A stretch of DNA of 64,000 nucleotides from Clostridium thermosuccinogenes (GTDB lineage: Bacteria > Bacillota > Clostridia > Acetivibrionales > DSM-5807): contig NZ_CP021850.1 in NCBI RefSeq assembly GCF_002896855.1, positions 397,665 to 461,664 on the forward strand, in the 5' to 3' direction. Made by a program: the position numbers and the translations under genes. Shown in pieces: positions 17,132-25,063 of this stretch (its first letter is position 1; each line of letters starts with the position of its first letter). The notes under the pieces were generated by a model that was given only the letters and a program-made list of their open reading frames with translations, was not told where the DNA came from and ran no database searches.

Positions 17132-17926
17132 ATGAAAACAGCATTAACAATCGCAGGGAGCGATTCCGGCGGAGGAGCCGGAATCCAGGCGGATATCAAG
17201 ACAATGACCGCAAATGGTGTATATGCCATGAGTGCGATTACTGCACTTACTGCACAGAATACAACCGGTGTCACAGGAATCATGGAGGTCACTCCGGAAT
17301 TTTTAGGCCAGCAGTTGGACTGTATTTTCACCGACATCTATCCGGATGCGGTAAAGGTTGGCATGGTTGCATCGGCCGGACTGATTGAGACCATATCAGA
17401 AAAGCTGAAATTCTACAATGCGAAGAACATTGTCGTGGATCCGGTAATGATTTCCACAAGCGGTTCCAAGCTTCTTCGGGATGACGCAATAGAGACCTTG
17501 AAAAGCAGACTGTTTCCCCAGGCACTTCTATTGACGCCCAATATTCCGGAAGCGTCCGTATTATCAGGAGTACCCATCGAAAATGAAGAGGATATGATCA
17601 AAGCAGCGGAAATCATCAGCAGACAATACGGATGTGCCGTTCTTTGCAAGGGAGGGCATAGTGCAAGCAATGCCAATGATTTATTGTATCAGAATAATAA
17701 ATACAGGTGGTTCACCGGAGAGAAAATCAACACTAAAAATACTCACGGAACCGGATGTACTTTATCCAGTGCCATTGCCTGCGGCCTTGCCAAAGGCTTG
17801 GATTTGGAAAGGTCAATCCAGTTAGCGAAGGAATATATTTCAGGCGCTTTGAAAGCAATGCTTGATCTGGGAAAAGGGAACGGACCCATCAACCACATGT
17901 GGAATATCTGCAAAGAGGAGAAATAG
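17132..17926 (+). CDS. thiD: Hydroxymethylpyrimidine/phosphomethylpyrimidine kinase
   Basis: 264 residues. The ATG at 17132 has GGAG six bases upstream and replaces a GTG at 17120. It phosphorylates HMP to HMP-pyrophosphate, feeding ThiE. Ribokinase-like landmarks are LTIAGSDSGGGAGIQADIKT at the N-terminus, VVDPVMISTSG, LLTPNIPEA and the anion hole with catalytic aspartate region NTHGTGCTLSSAIA. It is separated from thiE by 330 bases that contain an IS605-like remnant, so it may no longer share the riboswitch transcript. Confidence 0.95.
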   Translation: MKTALTIAGSDSGGGAGIQADIKTMTANGVYAMSAITALTAQNTTGVTGIMEVTPEFLGQQLDCIFTDIYPDAVKVGMVASAGLIETISEKLKFYNAKNIVVDPVMISTSGSKLLRDDAIETLKSRLFPQALLLTPNIPEASVLSGVPIENEEDMIKAAEIISRQYGCAVLCKGGHSASNANDLLYQNNKYRWFTGEKINTKNTHGTGCTLSSAIACGLAKGLDLERSIQLAKEYISGALKAMLDLGKGNGPINHMWNICKEEK

Positions 17927-18086
17927 CAGTGAGGATATAGGCGGCTTGAAGGGTAGATGCAGGAAACGCTCAAGGTAACGTATAATTGGAATTTGTATGT
18001 TTAAATGTTAAAATATGACCTGCATAAGGCTAGATGAAGGAGAATTGCCTGTAGCGGAGTTGCTAATTAAAATTAATAAATGCATA

Positions 18087-18115
18087 TTGACAACTATGAT
18101 AAAATGGATTAGAAT
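18087..18115 (+). promoter_or_regulatory. Promoter of the LacI-family regulator gene
   Basis: TTGACA (18087-18092), a 17-bp spacer and TAGAAT (18110-18115). Confidence 0.75.
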
Positions 18116-18120
18116 TTAGA

Positions 18121-18142
18121 TAAACGATTACGTAATCGTTTA
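18121..18142. promoter_or_regulatory. LacI-family operator 1
   Basis: A perfect 22-bp palindrome (half TAAACGATTAC, centred on the CG at 18131-18132) over the expected transcription start of the regulator gene. It has the central CG step and AAACG arms typical for LacI/GalR sites. A near copy lies at 19268-19289. Confidence 0.85.
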
Positions 18143-18170
18143 ACGCAATCAGTTGTGAGGTCGATATACG

Positions 18171-19181
18171 ATGTCTACAAATATTAAGGAAGTAGCTAAA
18201 GAAGCAGGCGTTTCTGTAGCAACGGTATCCCATGTTATTAACCAAACCCGTTATGTGTCGGATGAAACTAAATTAAAAGTATTGAAAGCAATGAAGCAGT
18301 TGGGTTACCGGCCAAACTTGGTAGCAAGAAGCCTCAGAAGTCAAAGGTCCAAAATTGTTGGGCTTATTATACCTGTTTGTCCTTCCGATACTTCCGGTTT
18401 TTTCTTTACTACCATAGCGCAAGGAATAGAAAATAAGCTTAAAGAGCATGGTTACAACCTTTTATTCAGCAACTCCAACGAAAACATAGAGTGTGAAAAG
18501 GAACAGATACGTGTATTCAACTCTCAATTGGTTGATGGACTTATAATCGCTCCTACAGTAGATGACCACCAGTATTTAAATGAAGTCATTAGCGGAGACT
18601 ATCCGGTTGTATTTATCGACCGTAAACCAGTAGGATATAAAAGCGATTGTGTGCTTGTAGATAATTTTTCTATTACATATAAAGCGATTAATACTCTCAT
18701 TGAAAAGGGGCATAGCAGAATAGCGTTTATTAGTGGGCATATGGGGCTTACTACAAGTGATGAGCGCTATTTTGCCTACAAAAAAGCACTTGAGGACAAT
18801 AATATTACGGTAGACGAGTCTTTGATCGTAATAGCCGAGTATGGAAAAACAAGCTTTGAGAGCGGCTATGAGTTTACAAAAAAGCTTTTTACCAGTCAAA
18901 AATTCTCAGCATTATTTGTTGCAAACAATTTGATGTCTATGGGCGCATTAGCTTTTTTGAATGAACAGAGGGTCAAGATTCCTGAAGAACTTGCGGTAAT
19001 CGGATTTGACGATTATGATTGGACAAAGATCTCTGTTCCACCATTGTCTGTTATTAAACAGCCGGCTTTCGATATGGGAAGAAAGGCTGCGGAGGTTTTA
19101 ATTGACAGAATAAATAATCCCACAAAAAGATTTAAGGAATACAGGATGTCGGCTGAATTTATTATCAGAGGTTCTATATAA
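18171..19181 (+). CDS. LacI-family transcriptional regulator of the sucrose/fructan locus
   Basis: 336 residues, standard length. The N-terminal helix-turn-helix and hinge (NIKEVAKEAGVSVATVSHVI, YRPNLVARSLRSQRSKIVGL) are followed by a periplasmic-binding-like sugar domain (VDGLIIAPT, VVFIDRKP, GHSRIAFISG, VIGFDDYDW). It should repress its own gene and the adjacent transport/hydrolase operon through the two matching operators. The effector is probably a sugar or sugar phosphate released from sucrose or fructan, inferred from the neighbours. Confidence 0.9.
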   Translation: MSTNIKEVAKEAGVSVATVSHVINQTRYVSDETKLKVLKAMKQLGYRPNLVARSLRSQRSKIVGLIIPVCPSDTSGFFFTTIAQGIENKLKEHGYNLLFSNSNENIECEKEQIRVFNSQLVDGLIIAPTVDDHQYLNEVISGDYPVVFIDRKPVGYKSDCVLVDNFSITYKAINTLIEKGHSRIAFISGHMGLTTSDERYFAYKKALEDNNITVDESLIVIAEYGKTSFESGYEFTKKLFTSQKFSALFVANNLMSMGALAFLNEQRVKIPEELAVIGFDDYDWTKISVPPLSVIKQPAFDMGRKAAEVLIDRINNPTKRFKEYRMSAEFIIRGSI

Positions 19182-19267
19182 GCTATACATTTGTATGCTT
19201 CACCATTGTCAGCATTCTAAGGTAGACACAATCAATCAACAGTCCCAGTTTCAGTGTATCCCTCATA

Positions 19268-19289
19268 AAAACGTTTACGTAATCGTTTA
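19268..19289. promoter_or_regulatory. LacI-family operator 2
   Basis: AAAACGTTTACG followed by TAATCGTTTA differs from operator 1 at two positions. It lies 134 bases before the first permease gene and links the regulator to the transport operon. Confidence 0.8.
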
Positions 19290-19422
19290 AATAAGAGATG
19301 CTCTGAATAATTGTCAAGCGCATGGGCAGCAACAGTTTTTTCTTATCAGTTAATCCAGGTTCAACATTGCAGTGCTATAAAAATTCAATGCTAATCAACC
19401 AAATCTGTCAGGGGGGAAAGTA

Positions 19423-20376
19423 GTGGAAAAGATAGTTGTAAACAGCAGCAATACGAGAGGGTCAGGGAGATACCGGGCTATTATCAAAAACATAAAAGCC
19501 AATTATCAGCTGTATATATTGCTGGCTCCTACAGTAATTATGCTCATCATTTTGAATTATATTCCAATGTACGGTATAACGCTTGCGTTTAAGGACTATG
19601 TTCCAAGCAAAGGCATACTAGGAAGTCCATGGGTTGGTCTCAAGTATTTTGAAAGATTTTTTAATTCATTTTCGTTCTCCCGAATACTCTCCAACACCTT
19701 AAAAATTAGCTTTGCAAGTTTAATTTTCGGTTTCCCGGTGCCCGTAATATTTGCGCTCATGCTCAACCAGCTGCGACAGGAAAAATTTAAAAGAATGATT
19801 CAAACAATTACATATGCCCCGCATTTCATTTCAACAGTTGTGCTAGTTGGAATGATGATGGTTTTTCTCTCACCCAGAAGCGGTCTTATAAATAACATTA
19901 TTCAAATGCTCGGTGGAGAACCCATATTCTTCATGGCAAAAAAAGAATGGTTTATACCACTATATATTCTTTCCGACATATGGCAGAATACCGGATGGAA
20001 TACAATAATATATTTGGCTGCATTAACGTCAGTTAATCCAGAGTTATATGAAGCGGCAATTGTTGATGGTGCAACTAAGCTGCAAAGAATCAAACATATT
20101 GACATTCCTGCAATTTTACCCACAATTGTGATAACTCTTATTTTCGCTTGCGGAGGAATAATGAACGTGGGCTTTGAGAAAGTGTTCCTCATGCAGAATT
20201 CCCTGAACAGAGAAGTCAGTGATGTTATTGCTACCTATGTTTTTGAACAGGGATTAATACGTGCGCAGTACAGTTATTCTACCGCAATCGGTTTATTTAA
20301 CACAATCGTGAACATCATTCTACTCATAACGGTCAACAAGATTGCTAAAAAACTGACCGATACGAGTCTGTGGTAG
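19423..20376 (+). CDS. Carbohydrate ABC transporter permease, LplB type
   Basis: 317 residues with a GTG start six bases after GGGGGG. The opening YQLYILLAPTVIMLIILNYIPMYG and AFKDYVPSKGI are typical of LplB/YtcP-class permeases. About six membrane segments are visible. The EAA loop is ELYEAAIVDGATKLQRIKHIDIPAI. It pairs with the next gene. No ATPase gene lies in the locus, which is usual for this subfamily because a shared MsmK-like ATPase serves several importers. Confidence 0.9.
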   Translation: MEKIVVNSSNTRGSGRYRAIIKNIKANYQLYILLAPTVIMLIILNYIPMYGITLAFKDYVPSKGILGSPWVGLKYFERFFNSFSFSRILSNTLKISFASLIFGFPVPVIFALMLNQLRQEKFKRMIQTITYAPHFISTVVLVGMMMVFLSPRSGLINNIIQMLGGEPIFFMAKKEWFIPLYILSDIWQNTGWNTIIYLAALTSVNPELYEAAIVDGATKLQRIKHIDIPAILPTIVITLIFACGGIMNVGFEKVFLMQNSLNREVSDVIATYVFEQGLIRAQYSYSTAIGLFNTIVNIILLITVNKIAKKLTDTSLW

Positions 20377-20392
20377 GAAAGGGGGAGAGCAA

Positions 20393-21295
20393 ATGAGCGG
20401 ATTGAACACTAAGCTTGTACGCACAAAGGAAGATAAAATATTTGATGCTGTGAATATCACTTTACTTTCATTGTTCACCTTGGCAGTACTATATCCTTTA
20501 TACTTTGTAGTCATTTCTTCAATAAGCGATCCTGCATATGTTTCAGCGGGCAAGGTGCTCTTTGTCCCGAAAGGGATAACATTTGAAGGGTATAACAGGA
20601 TTTTTTCCGATAAAAGCATAATTCTTGGATATAAAAATGCTGTTGTATATGCAGTACTGCATTCAGTCTTCGGAGTTTTCTTAACAATGACTGCAGGCTA
20701 TGCAATGTCGCGAAAGGATTTTTTCGGCAAAGGCTTTTTCACGGTCTTCCTTCTGATTACTTTGTACTTTAATGGTGGGCTCATCCCTACTTATCTGTTC
20801 ATAAATTACCTTGGATGGATTAATACTACGTGGATTATGGTTGCGCTTGGAGCTGTCAACATATTCAATATAATAGTCGCAAGGACTTTTATTCAGAGCA
20901 CAATCTCAAATGAATTGTTAGAGGCAGCCAATATTGATGGGTGTTCCCACTTAAAAATATTCTTTATGATAATTCTTCCCCTGTCAAAACCTATTATAGC
21001 AATTATGATACTCTATTACTTTGTTGGTAAATGGAATGATTGGTTTGCAGCACTGATATACCTGGATGATAACAAGAAATATCCTCTTCAATTGATATTA
21101 AGAAATATTCTAATAGTCAATGCACCATCTACTGAAATGACAAGGGATGCGCAAGAATATGCGACACAGCAGAGGGTTACTGAGCTTTTGCAGTACGGAA
21201 TTATTATAGTCGCAAGCGTTCCTGTATTAGTGATGTATCCTTTTGTGCAGAAGTACTTTGTCAAGGGAGTTATGATTGGATCCATAAAAGGATAA
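20393..21295 (+). CDS. Carbohydrate ABC transporter permease, LplC type
   Basis: 300 residues. A GGGGGAG site precedes the ATG. Landmarks are VLYPLYFVVISSISDP, the EAA loop ELLEAANIDGCSHLKIFFMIILP and the family C-terminus VQKYFVKGVMIGSIKG. It forms the heterodimeric channel with the LplB-type protein encoded 16 bases upstream. Confidence 0.9.
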   Translation: MSGLNTKLVRTKEDKIFDAVNITLLSLFTLAVLYPLYFVVISSISDPAYVSAGKVLFVPKGITFEGYNRIFSDKSIILGYKNAVVYAVLHSVFGVFLTMTAGYAMSRKDFFGKGFFTVFLLITLYFNGGLIPTYLFINYLGWINTTWIMVALGAVNIFNIIVARTFIQSTISNELLEAANIDGCSHLKIFFMIILPLSKPIIAIMILYYFVGKWNDWFAALIYLDDNKKYPLQLILRNILIVNAPSTEMTRDAQEYATQQRVTELLQYGIIIVASVPVLVMYPFVQKYFVKGVMIGSIKG

Positions 21296-21389
21296 TCAAG
21301 CTTGTTATTTCCGGCAAGGAGGTGATATGGCGGGGTCGTTAACTGTGCTTATCAAATATCATTTATAAAAAATGTAAAGGAGGATTCTT

Positions 21390-23060
21390 ATGAAAGTGAA
21401 AAAACATTTTCTGACAGCTATATGCGCACTTCTTAGTTTGTCTCTGGTTCTATCCGGGTGCGGCTCGAGCGATAAAAAGGAAAACGGTGATGCAACAGAT
21501 TCTCCGACAACATCCAGCTCCGATAGCAAAAGCAACTTCAATGAAACAGGTCTTCCCATAGTCAATGAAAAGATTACATTGAGGTTCGTAGCCAGAAAAG
21601 CTGACCTGGCTGGTGATTACAACGAGATGGATCCCATCAAAAAGCTTGAGGAAATGACCAACATACATATTGATTGGGAATGCATACCCGCTTCTGTGTA
21701 TGATGAGAAGAAAAACCTCATGCTGGCTGGTGGAGACCTTCCTGACGCATTCTTTCAAACCGGATTCTCGGATTTTGATATAATGACGTATGGTGCAAAC
21801 GGTACGCTAATTCCTCTGCAGGATCTTGTTGACAAATGGGCACCGCGTATAAAGAGTATTTGGGAAAAAAGACCGGAAGTAAAGAAAGGTCTGACGATGC
21901 CTGACGGCAACATCTATACAACTCATTCACTTGAAGAGCTCGCTTTCACAGACCCCGATAATCCCAATGATGCAGTAAACATTGGTGCGGTACCTTATTT
22001 TACATCTATAAACAAAGCATGGCTGGATAAATTGGGAATACCAGTACCAACCACCCTGGACGAATTCCATGATGCACTGGTTGCCTTCAGGGACAGGGAC
22101 CCGAATGGGAATGGAAAGAAGGATGAAATTCCCTTCAGCTTCATGCATATGCAGTGGTGTATGGACATAGGCGGCCTTTTCGGCTCCTTCGGTCTTGGCG
22201 ACAATACGGAGCACAGATACGTCAAAGACGGCAAGGTCCACTATATTGCTGTACAACCTGAGTATAAGGAAGCTATCAGCTATTTCCATCAATGGTATAA
22301 GGAAGGCCTTATTGATCCGGAATCCTTCACCCAGGATGCTAAAGCATATCTTTCCAAAGGCAAGCATCCGGATTATGCTCTAGGGTCCTATGTATGGTGG
22401 GAAACTGCGGAAGTTGTGGGACCTGAAAGACAAGACGACTATGTCCTTCTTCCTCCCCTGAAGGGTCCAGGTGGAAAACAGACACAGCTCAGACATGACC
22501 AAGGTGCCGGAGCAAGAAACGCTTTTGCAATAACCAAGGTTAACAAATATCCTGAAATTACAATGAGATGGCTTAATGAATGCTATGAACCTAAATTGAG
22601 TGCAGAGCTTAACTGGGGACCGATAGGCAAGGTATTTGAAGAAAGGGATGGAAAGTTGGTATGGCTGCCTACTCCTGCTGGTGAAACAGCCGGAGAATAC
22701 AGGCAGAAGGTTTGCCCCAGCGGCGGATCACCGATGACTGTGTTGGCGGAAGACTTTGAATACATTGAGATGGATCCACGGGCAAGGGTAAGGCTTGATG
22801 ACATAAAGAACATATATTGGCCTTATGTAGTAAACAAGGAGTACTACCCTTCAGTTGTGTTTACACAGGAAGAGCTTGACGTCATCCAGGGCATAGGCGA
22901 GGAAATAAAGAAATATACCAATGAGCAGAGGGCTAAATGGCTGACAAGCGGTGGGATTGAAGAAGAATGGGATGCTTATGTTGACCAGCTGAACAGAATG
23001 GGACTCAATGAACTGCTTAATGCTTGGCAAAGCGCCCTTGACAGGTTTAACGGAAAATAA
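21390..23060 (+). CDS. Sugar ABC transporter substrate-binding lipoprotein (LipO-like, SBP family 1)
   Basis: 556 residues, long for family 1 and typical for LipO/LplA-like proteins. AAAGGAGG precedes the start. The signal ends in the lipobox LSGC (cysteine about residue 24), followed by an acidic serine/threonine linker. The mature part has the usual MDPIKKLEEMTNIHIDWECIP, LMLAGGDLPDAFF and DRDPNGNGKKDEIPFSF features. It binds an oligosaccharide outside the membrane, probably a sucrose- or fructan-derived sugar given the two GH32 genes and fructokinase downstream. Confidence 0.9.
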   Translation: MKVKKHFLTAICALLSLSLVLSGCGSSDKKENGDATDSPTTSSSDSKSNFNETGLPIVNEKITLRFVARKADLAGDYNEMDPIKKLEEMTNIHIDWECIPASVYDEKKNLMLAGGDLPDAFFQTGFSDFDIMTYGANGTLIPLQDLVDKWAPRIKSIWEKRPEVKKGLTMPDGNIYTTHSLEELAFTDPDNPNDAVNIGAVPYFTSINKAWLDKLGIPVPTTLDEFHDALVAFRDRDPNGNGKKDEIPFSFMHMQWCMDIGGLFGSFGLGDNTEHRYVKDGKVHYIAVQPEYKEAISYFHQWYKEGLIDPESFTQDAKAYLSKGKHPDYALGSYVWWETAEVVGPERQDDYVLLPPLKGPGGKQTQLRHDQGAGARNAFAITKVNKYPEITMRWLNECYEPKLSAELNWGPIGKVFEERDGKLVWLPTPAGETAGEYRQKVCPSGGSPMTVLAEDFEYIEMDPRARVRLDDIKNIYWPYVVNKEYYPSVVFTQEELDVIQGIGEEIKKYTNEQRAKWLTSGGIEEEWDAYVDQLNRMGLNELLNAWQSALDRFNGK

Positions 23061-23135
23061 TAAGAGTTTGGTCGGTTTCTTACAAATAGTGATTTAAGCT
23101 TTTGCCCCTATAATAACATATGAGGGGTCTGTAAA

Positions 23136-23183
23136 AATACCAAATAAAAGGGTGTCATGCATGTCATCCTTTTATTTGGTATT
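23136..23183 (+). promoter_or_regulatory. Strong intercistronic hairpin
   Basis: Perfect 16-bp arms (AATACCAAATAAAAGG and its complement, ending at 23183) enclose a 16-base loop. It lies between the binding-protein gene and the first hydrolase gene. There is no T-run, so RNA stabilisation or processing is likelier than termination. It would help make binding protein in excess. Confidence 0.65.
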
Positions 23184-23226
23184 AGAAAAGATGTATACGA
23201 GTCGATATACGGAAGGGAGCATAAAA

Positions 23227-24702
23227 ATGAGAAGTGAATATTATAATGAACGGTACAGGCCTCAATATCATTTTTCACCAGAATACGGATGGATGAATGA
23301 TCCAAACGGACTGGTCTATTATGATGGAGAATATCACTTGTTTTATCAATTCTATCCCCTTGGAATCGTACACGGCCCAATGCACTGGGGTCATGCGGTA
23401 AGCACGGATTTGCTCAGGTGGAACCATCTTCCCATAGCCATGTATCCGGATGATGTTGGCTTTATGTTTTCAGGCTGCGTAGTTGTTGATGAACATAACA
23501 CGAGCGGTTTTCAGCATGGAAAGGAAAAAACCCTGGTTGCAGTGTTTACACAGGAAAACAATGGCCGGCAAGTACAAAGCATTGCATACAGTAATGATAG
23601 GGGAAGGACATGGGAGAAATATTCTGGAAATCCTGTGCTTGAGAGACCTGAATTTAGAGATTTCAGGGACCCTAAGGTTTTTTGGCATAGTGAAACCGAA
23701 AAGTGGATCATGGTTCTTGCCGTGAAAGACAGAGTGCATTTTTACAATTCGCCAAACTTGAAAGAATGGGAGTTTACAGGTGAGTTTGGAAGCAGCGACG
23801 GTTCCCATGATGGAGTATGGGAATGTCCGGATTTGTTTGAAATGATGGTGGATGGTGATAAAAACAATAAGAAATGGGTGCTGACTGTCAGCATAAACGG
23901 GAAGCTTAGCGGAATGCAGTATTTCATTGGCAAATTTGATGGCAATACATTTGTGAATGAAAACCCATCTGAAGAGGTGCGCTGGATTGACAGCGGAAAG
24001 GACTTTTACGCCGCTGTAAGCTGGTCCGATATTCCGGCCGCTGATGGACGGAGATTGTGGATAGGGTGGATGAACTGCTGGCCATATGCAGAAAAGATAC
24101 CTGCCGGCAAGTGGAGAGGGAATATGTCAATTGTCAGGGAGCTTGTGCTTTCGAAAATTGATGGCTTTGGTTTGAAGCTGGTGCAAAAACCTGTATCTGA
24201 ACTCGAATCAATACGGAAGGGGGAAATAATATCTGTTAGAGATGTTTGGTATAGTGCTTTAGATAATGCCATATCCGGTTTGATGTTGGATACATATGAA
24301 ATTCTGCTGGAGATTGACATGTCAAAATCTAACAGTGATCAACTGGGCTTCAAGCTATTCAGGGATGAAGACGGGTATGTTGATGTTGGTGTTGATGTAT
24401 CAAAAGGAAAGGTTTTTATAGACCGCCGTCATATTGCATGCCATCATAAAATGGAAGGTTTTGCGGAAAGGCATGAAGCCGGTTTAATTCGGAAAGACGG
24501 AATTATAAAGCTGCATATTTATGTTGATAGGGCATCGTTGGAAATGTTTGTTAATGAGGGTGAAAATGTATTTACGGAGTTGATATTTTCTGAAAGTGAC
24601 AGTAGAAGTATTGAGTTTTATTGCACCGAGGGTGATGCTTATATTAAGTCCTTAACAATTTACTCTTTGGATAGCATATGGAAGTGTCCTGAAAAAGCAT
24701 GA
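23227..24702 (+). CDS. Glycoside hydrolase family 32 (sucrose-6-phosphate hydrolase / invertase / fructanase type)
   Basis: 491 residues. The ATG at 23227 follows GAAGGGAGC; an upstream ATG at 23152 lies inside the hairpin and is rejected. No signal peptide, so intracellular. The GH32 triad is complete: nucleophile D25 in GWMNDPNG, transition-state stabiliser D148 in FRDP and acid/base E199 in WECPD. A C-terminal beta-sandwich follows (KLHIYVDRASLEMFVNEGE). It should release fructose from imported sucrose or fructo-oligosaccharides. No PTS gene is present, so unphosphorylated substrate is likelier than sucrose-6-phosphate. Confidence 0.9.
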   Translation: MRSEYYNERYRPQYHFSPEYGWMNDPNGLVYYDGEYHLFYQFYPLGIVHGPMHWGHAVSTDLLRWNHLPIAMYPDDVGFMFSGCVVVDEHNTSGFQHGKEKTLVAVFTQENNGRQVQSIAYSNDRGRTWEKYSGNPVLERPEFRDFRDPKVFWHSETEKWIMVLAVKDRVHFYNSPNLKEWEFTGEFGSSDGSHDGVWECPDLFEMMVDGDKNNKKWVLTVSINGKLSGMQYFIGKFDGNTFVNENPSEEVRWIDSGKDFYAAVSWSDIPAADGRRLWIGWMNCWPYAEKIPAGKWRGNMSIVRELVLSKIDGFGLKLVQKPVSELESIRKGEIISVRDVWYSALDNAISGLMLDTYEILLEIDMSKSNSDQLGFKLFRDEDGYVDVGVDVSKGKVFIDRRHIACHHKMEGFAERHEAGLIRKDGIIKLHIYVDRASLEMFVNEGENVFTELIFSESDSRSIEFYCTEGDAYIKSLTIYSLDSIWKCPEKA

Positions 24703-25063
24703 TAAAAAGCCGTGGGTTTACTGATGGAGGACCTTTGATGAGGAAAAGGAATACTTGTGTTTGTAAGAAAAATGCTAAGCTCAACCACTCCATGTGCAAG
24801 GAATCATCGTAAGATGGAATATTAACTTCAATAATGTATCCGGAACTTATTTGCATGAGGCTCTATGAATTCAGGCTGTTTTAATGACAAAGTGATTAAA
24901 GAAATATACTTGGATTGCTGAGTCACATTGAATGCGAGGATTTATGTCATATCCAATGGTGTTTGTGTTATGTTTGCATGCAACGGTGAATTAAGCTTCA
25001 TCAATCCAAATTTTAGGCAGTATAAAGAGATTATGGATTTGGATTGAGAGGGAGGTAGGTTTC
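24703..25063. other. Gap between the two GH32 genes
   Basis: No open frame with a convincing start and no clear terminator is seen here. Only the GGGAGG ribosome site of the next gene (near 25049) is recognisable. Confidence 0.5.
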
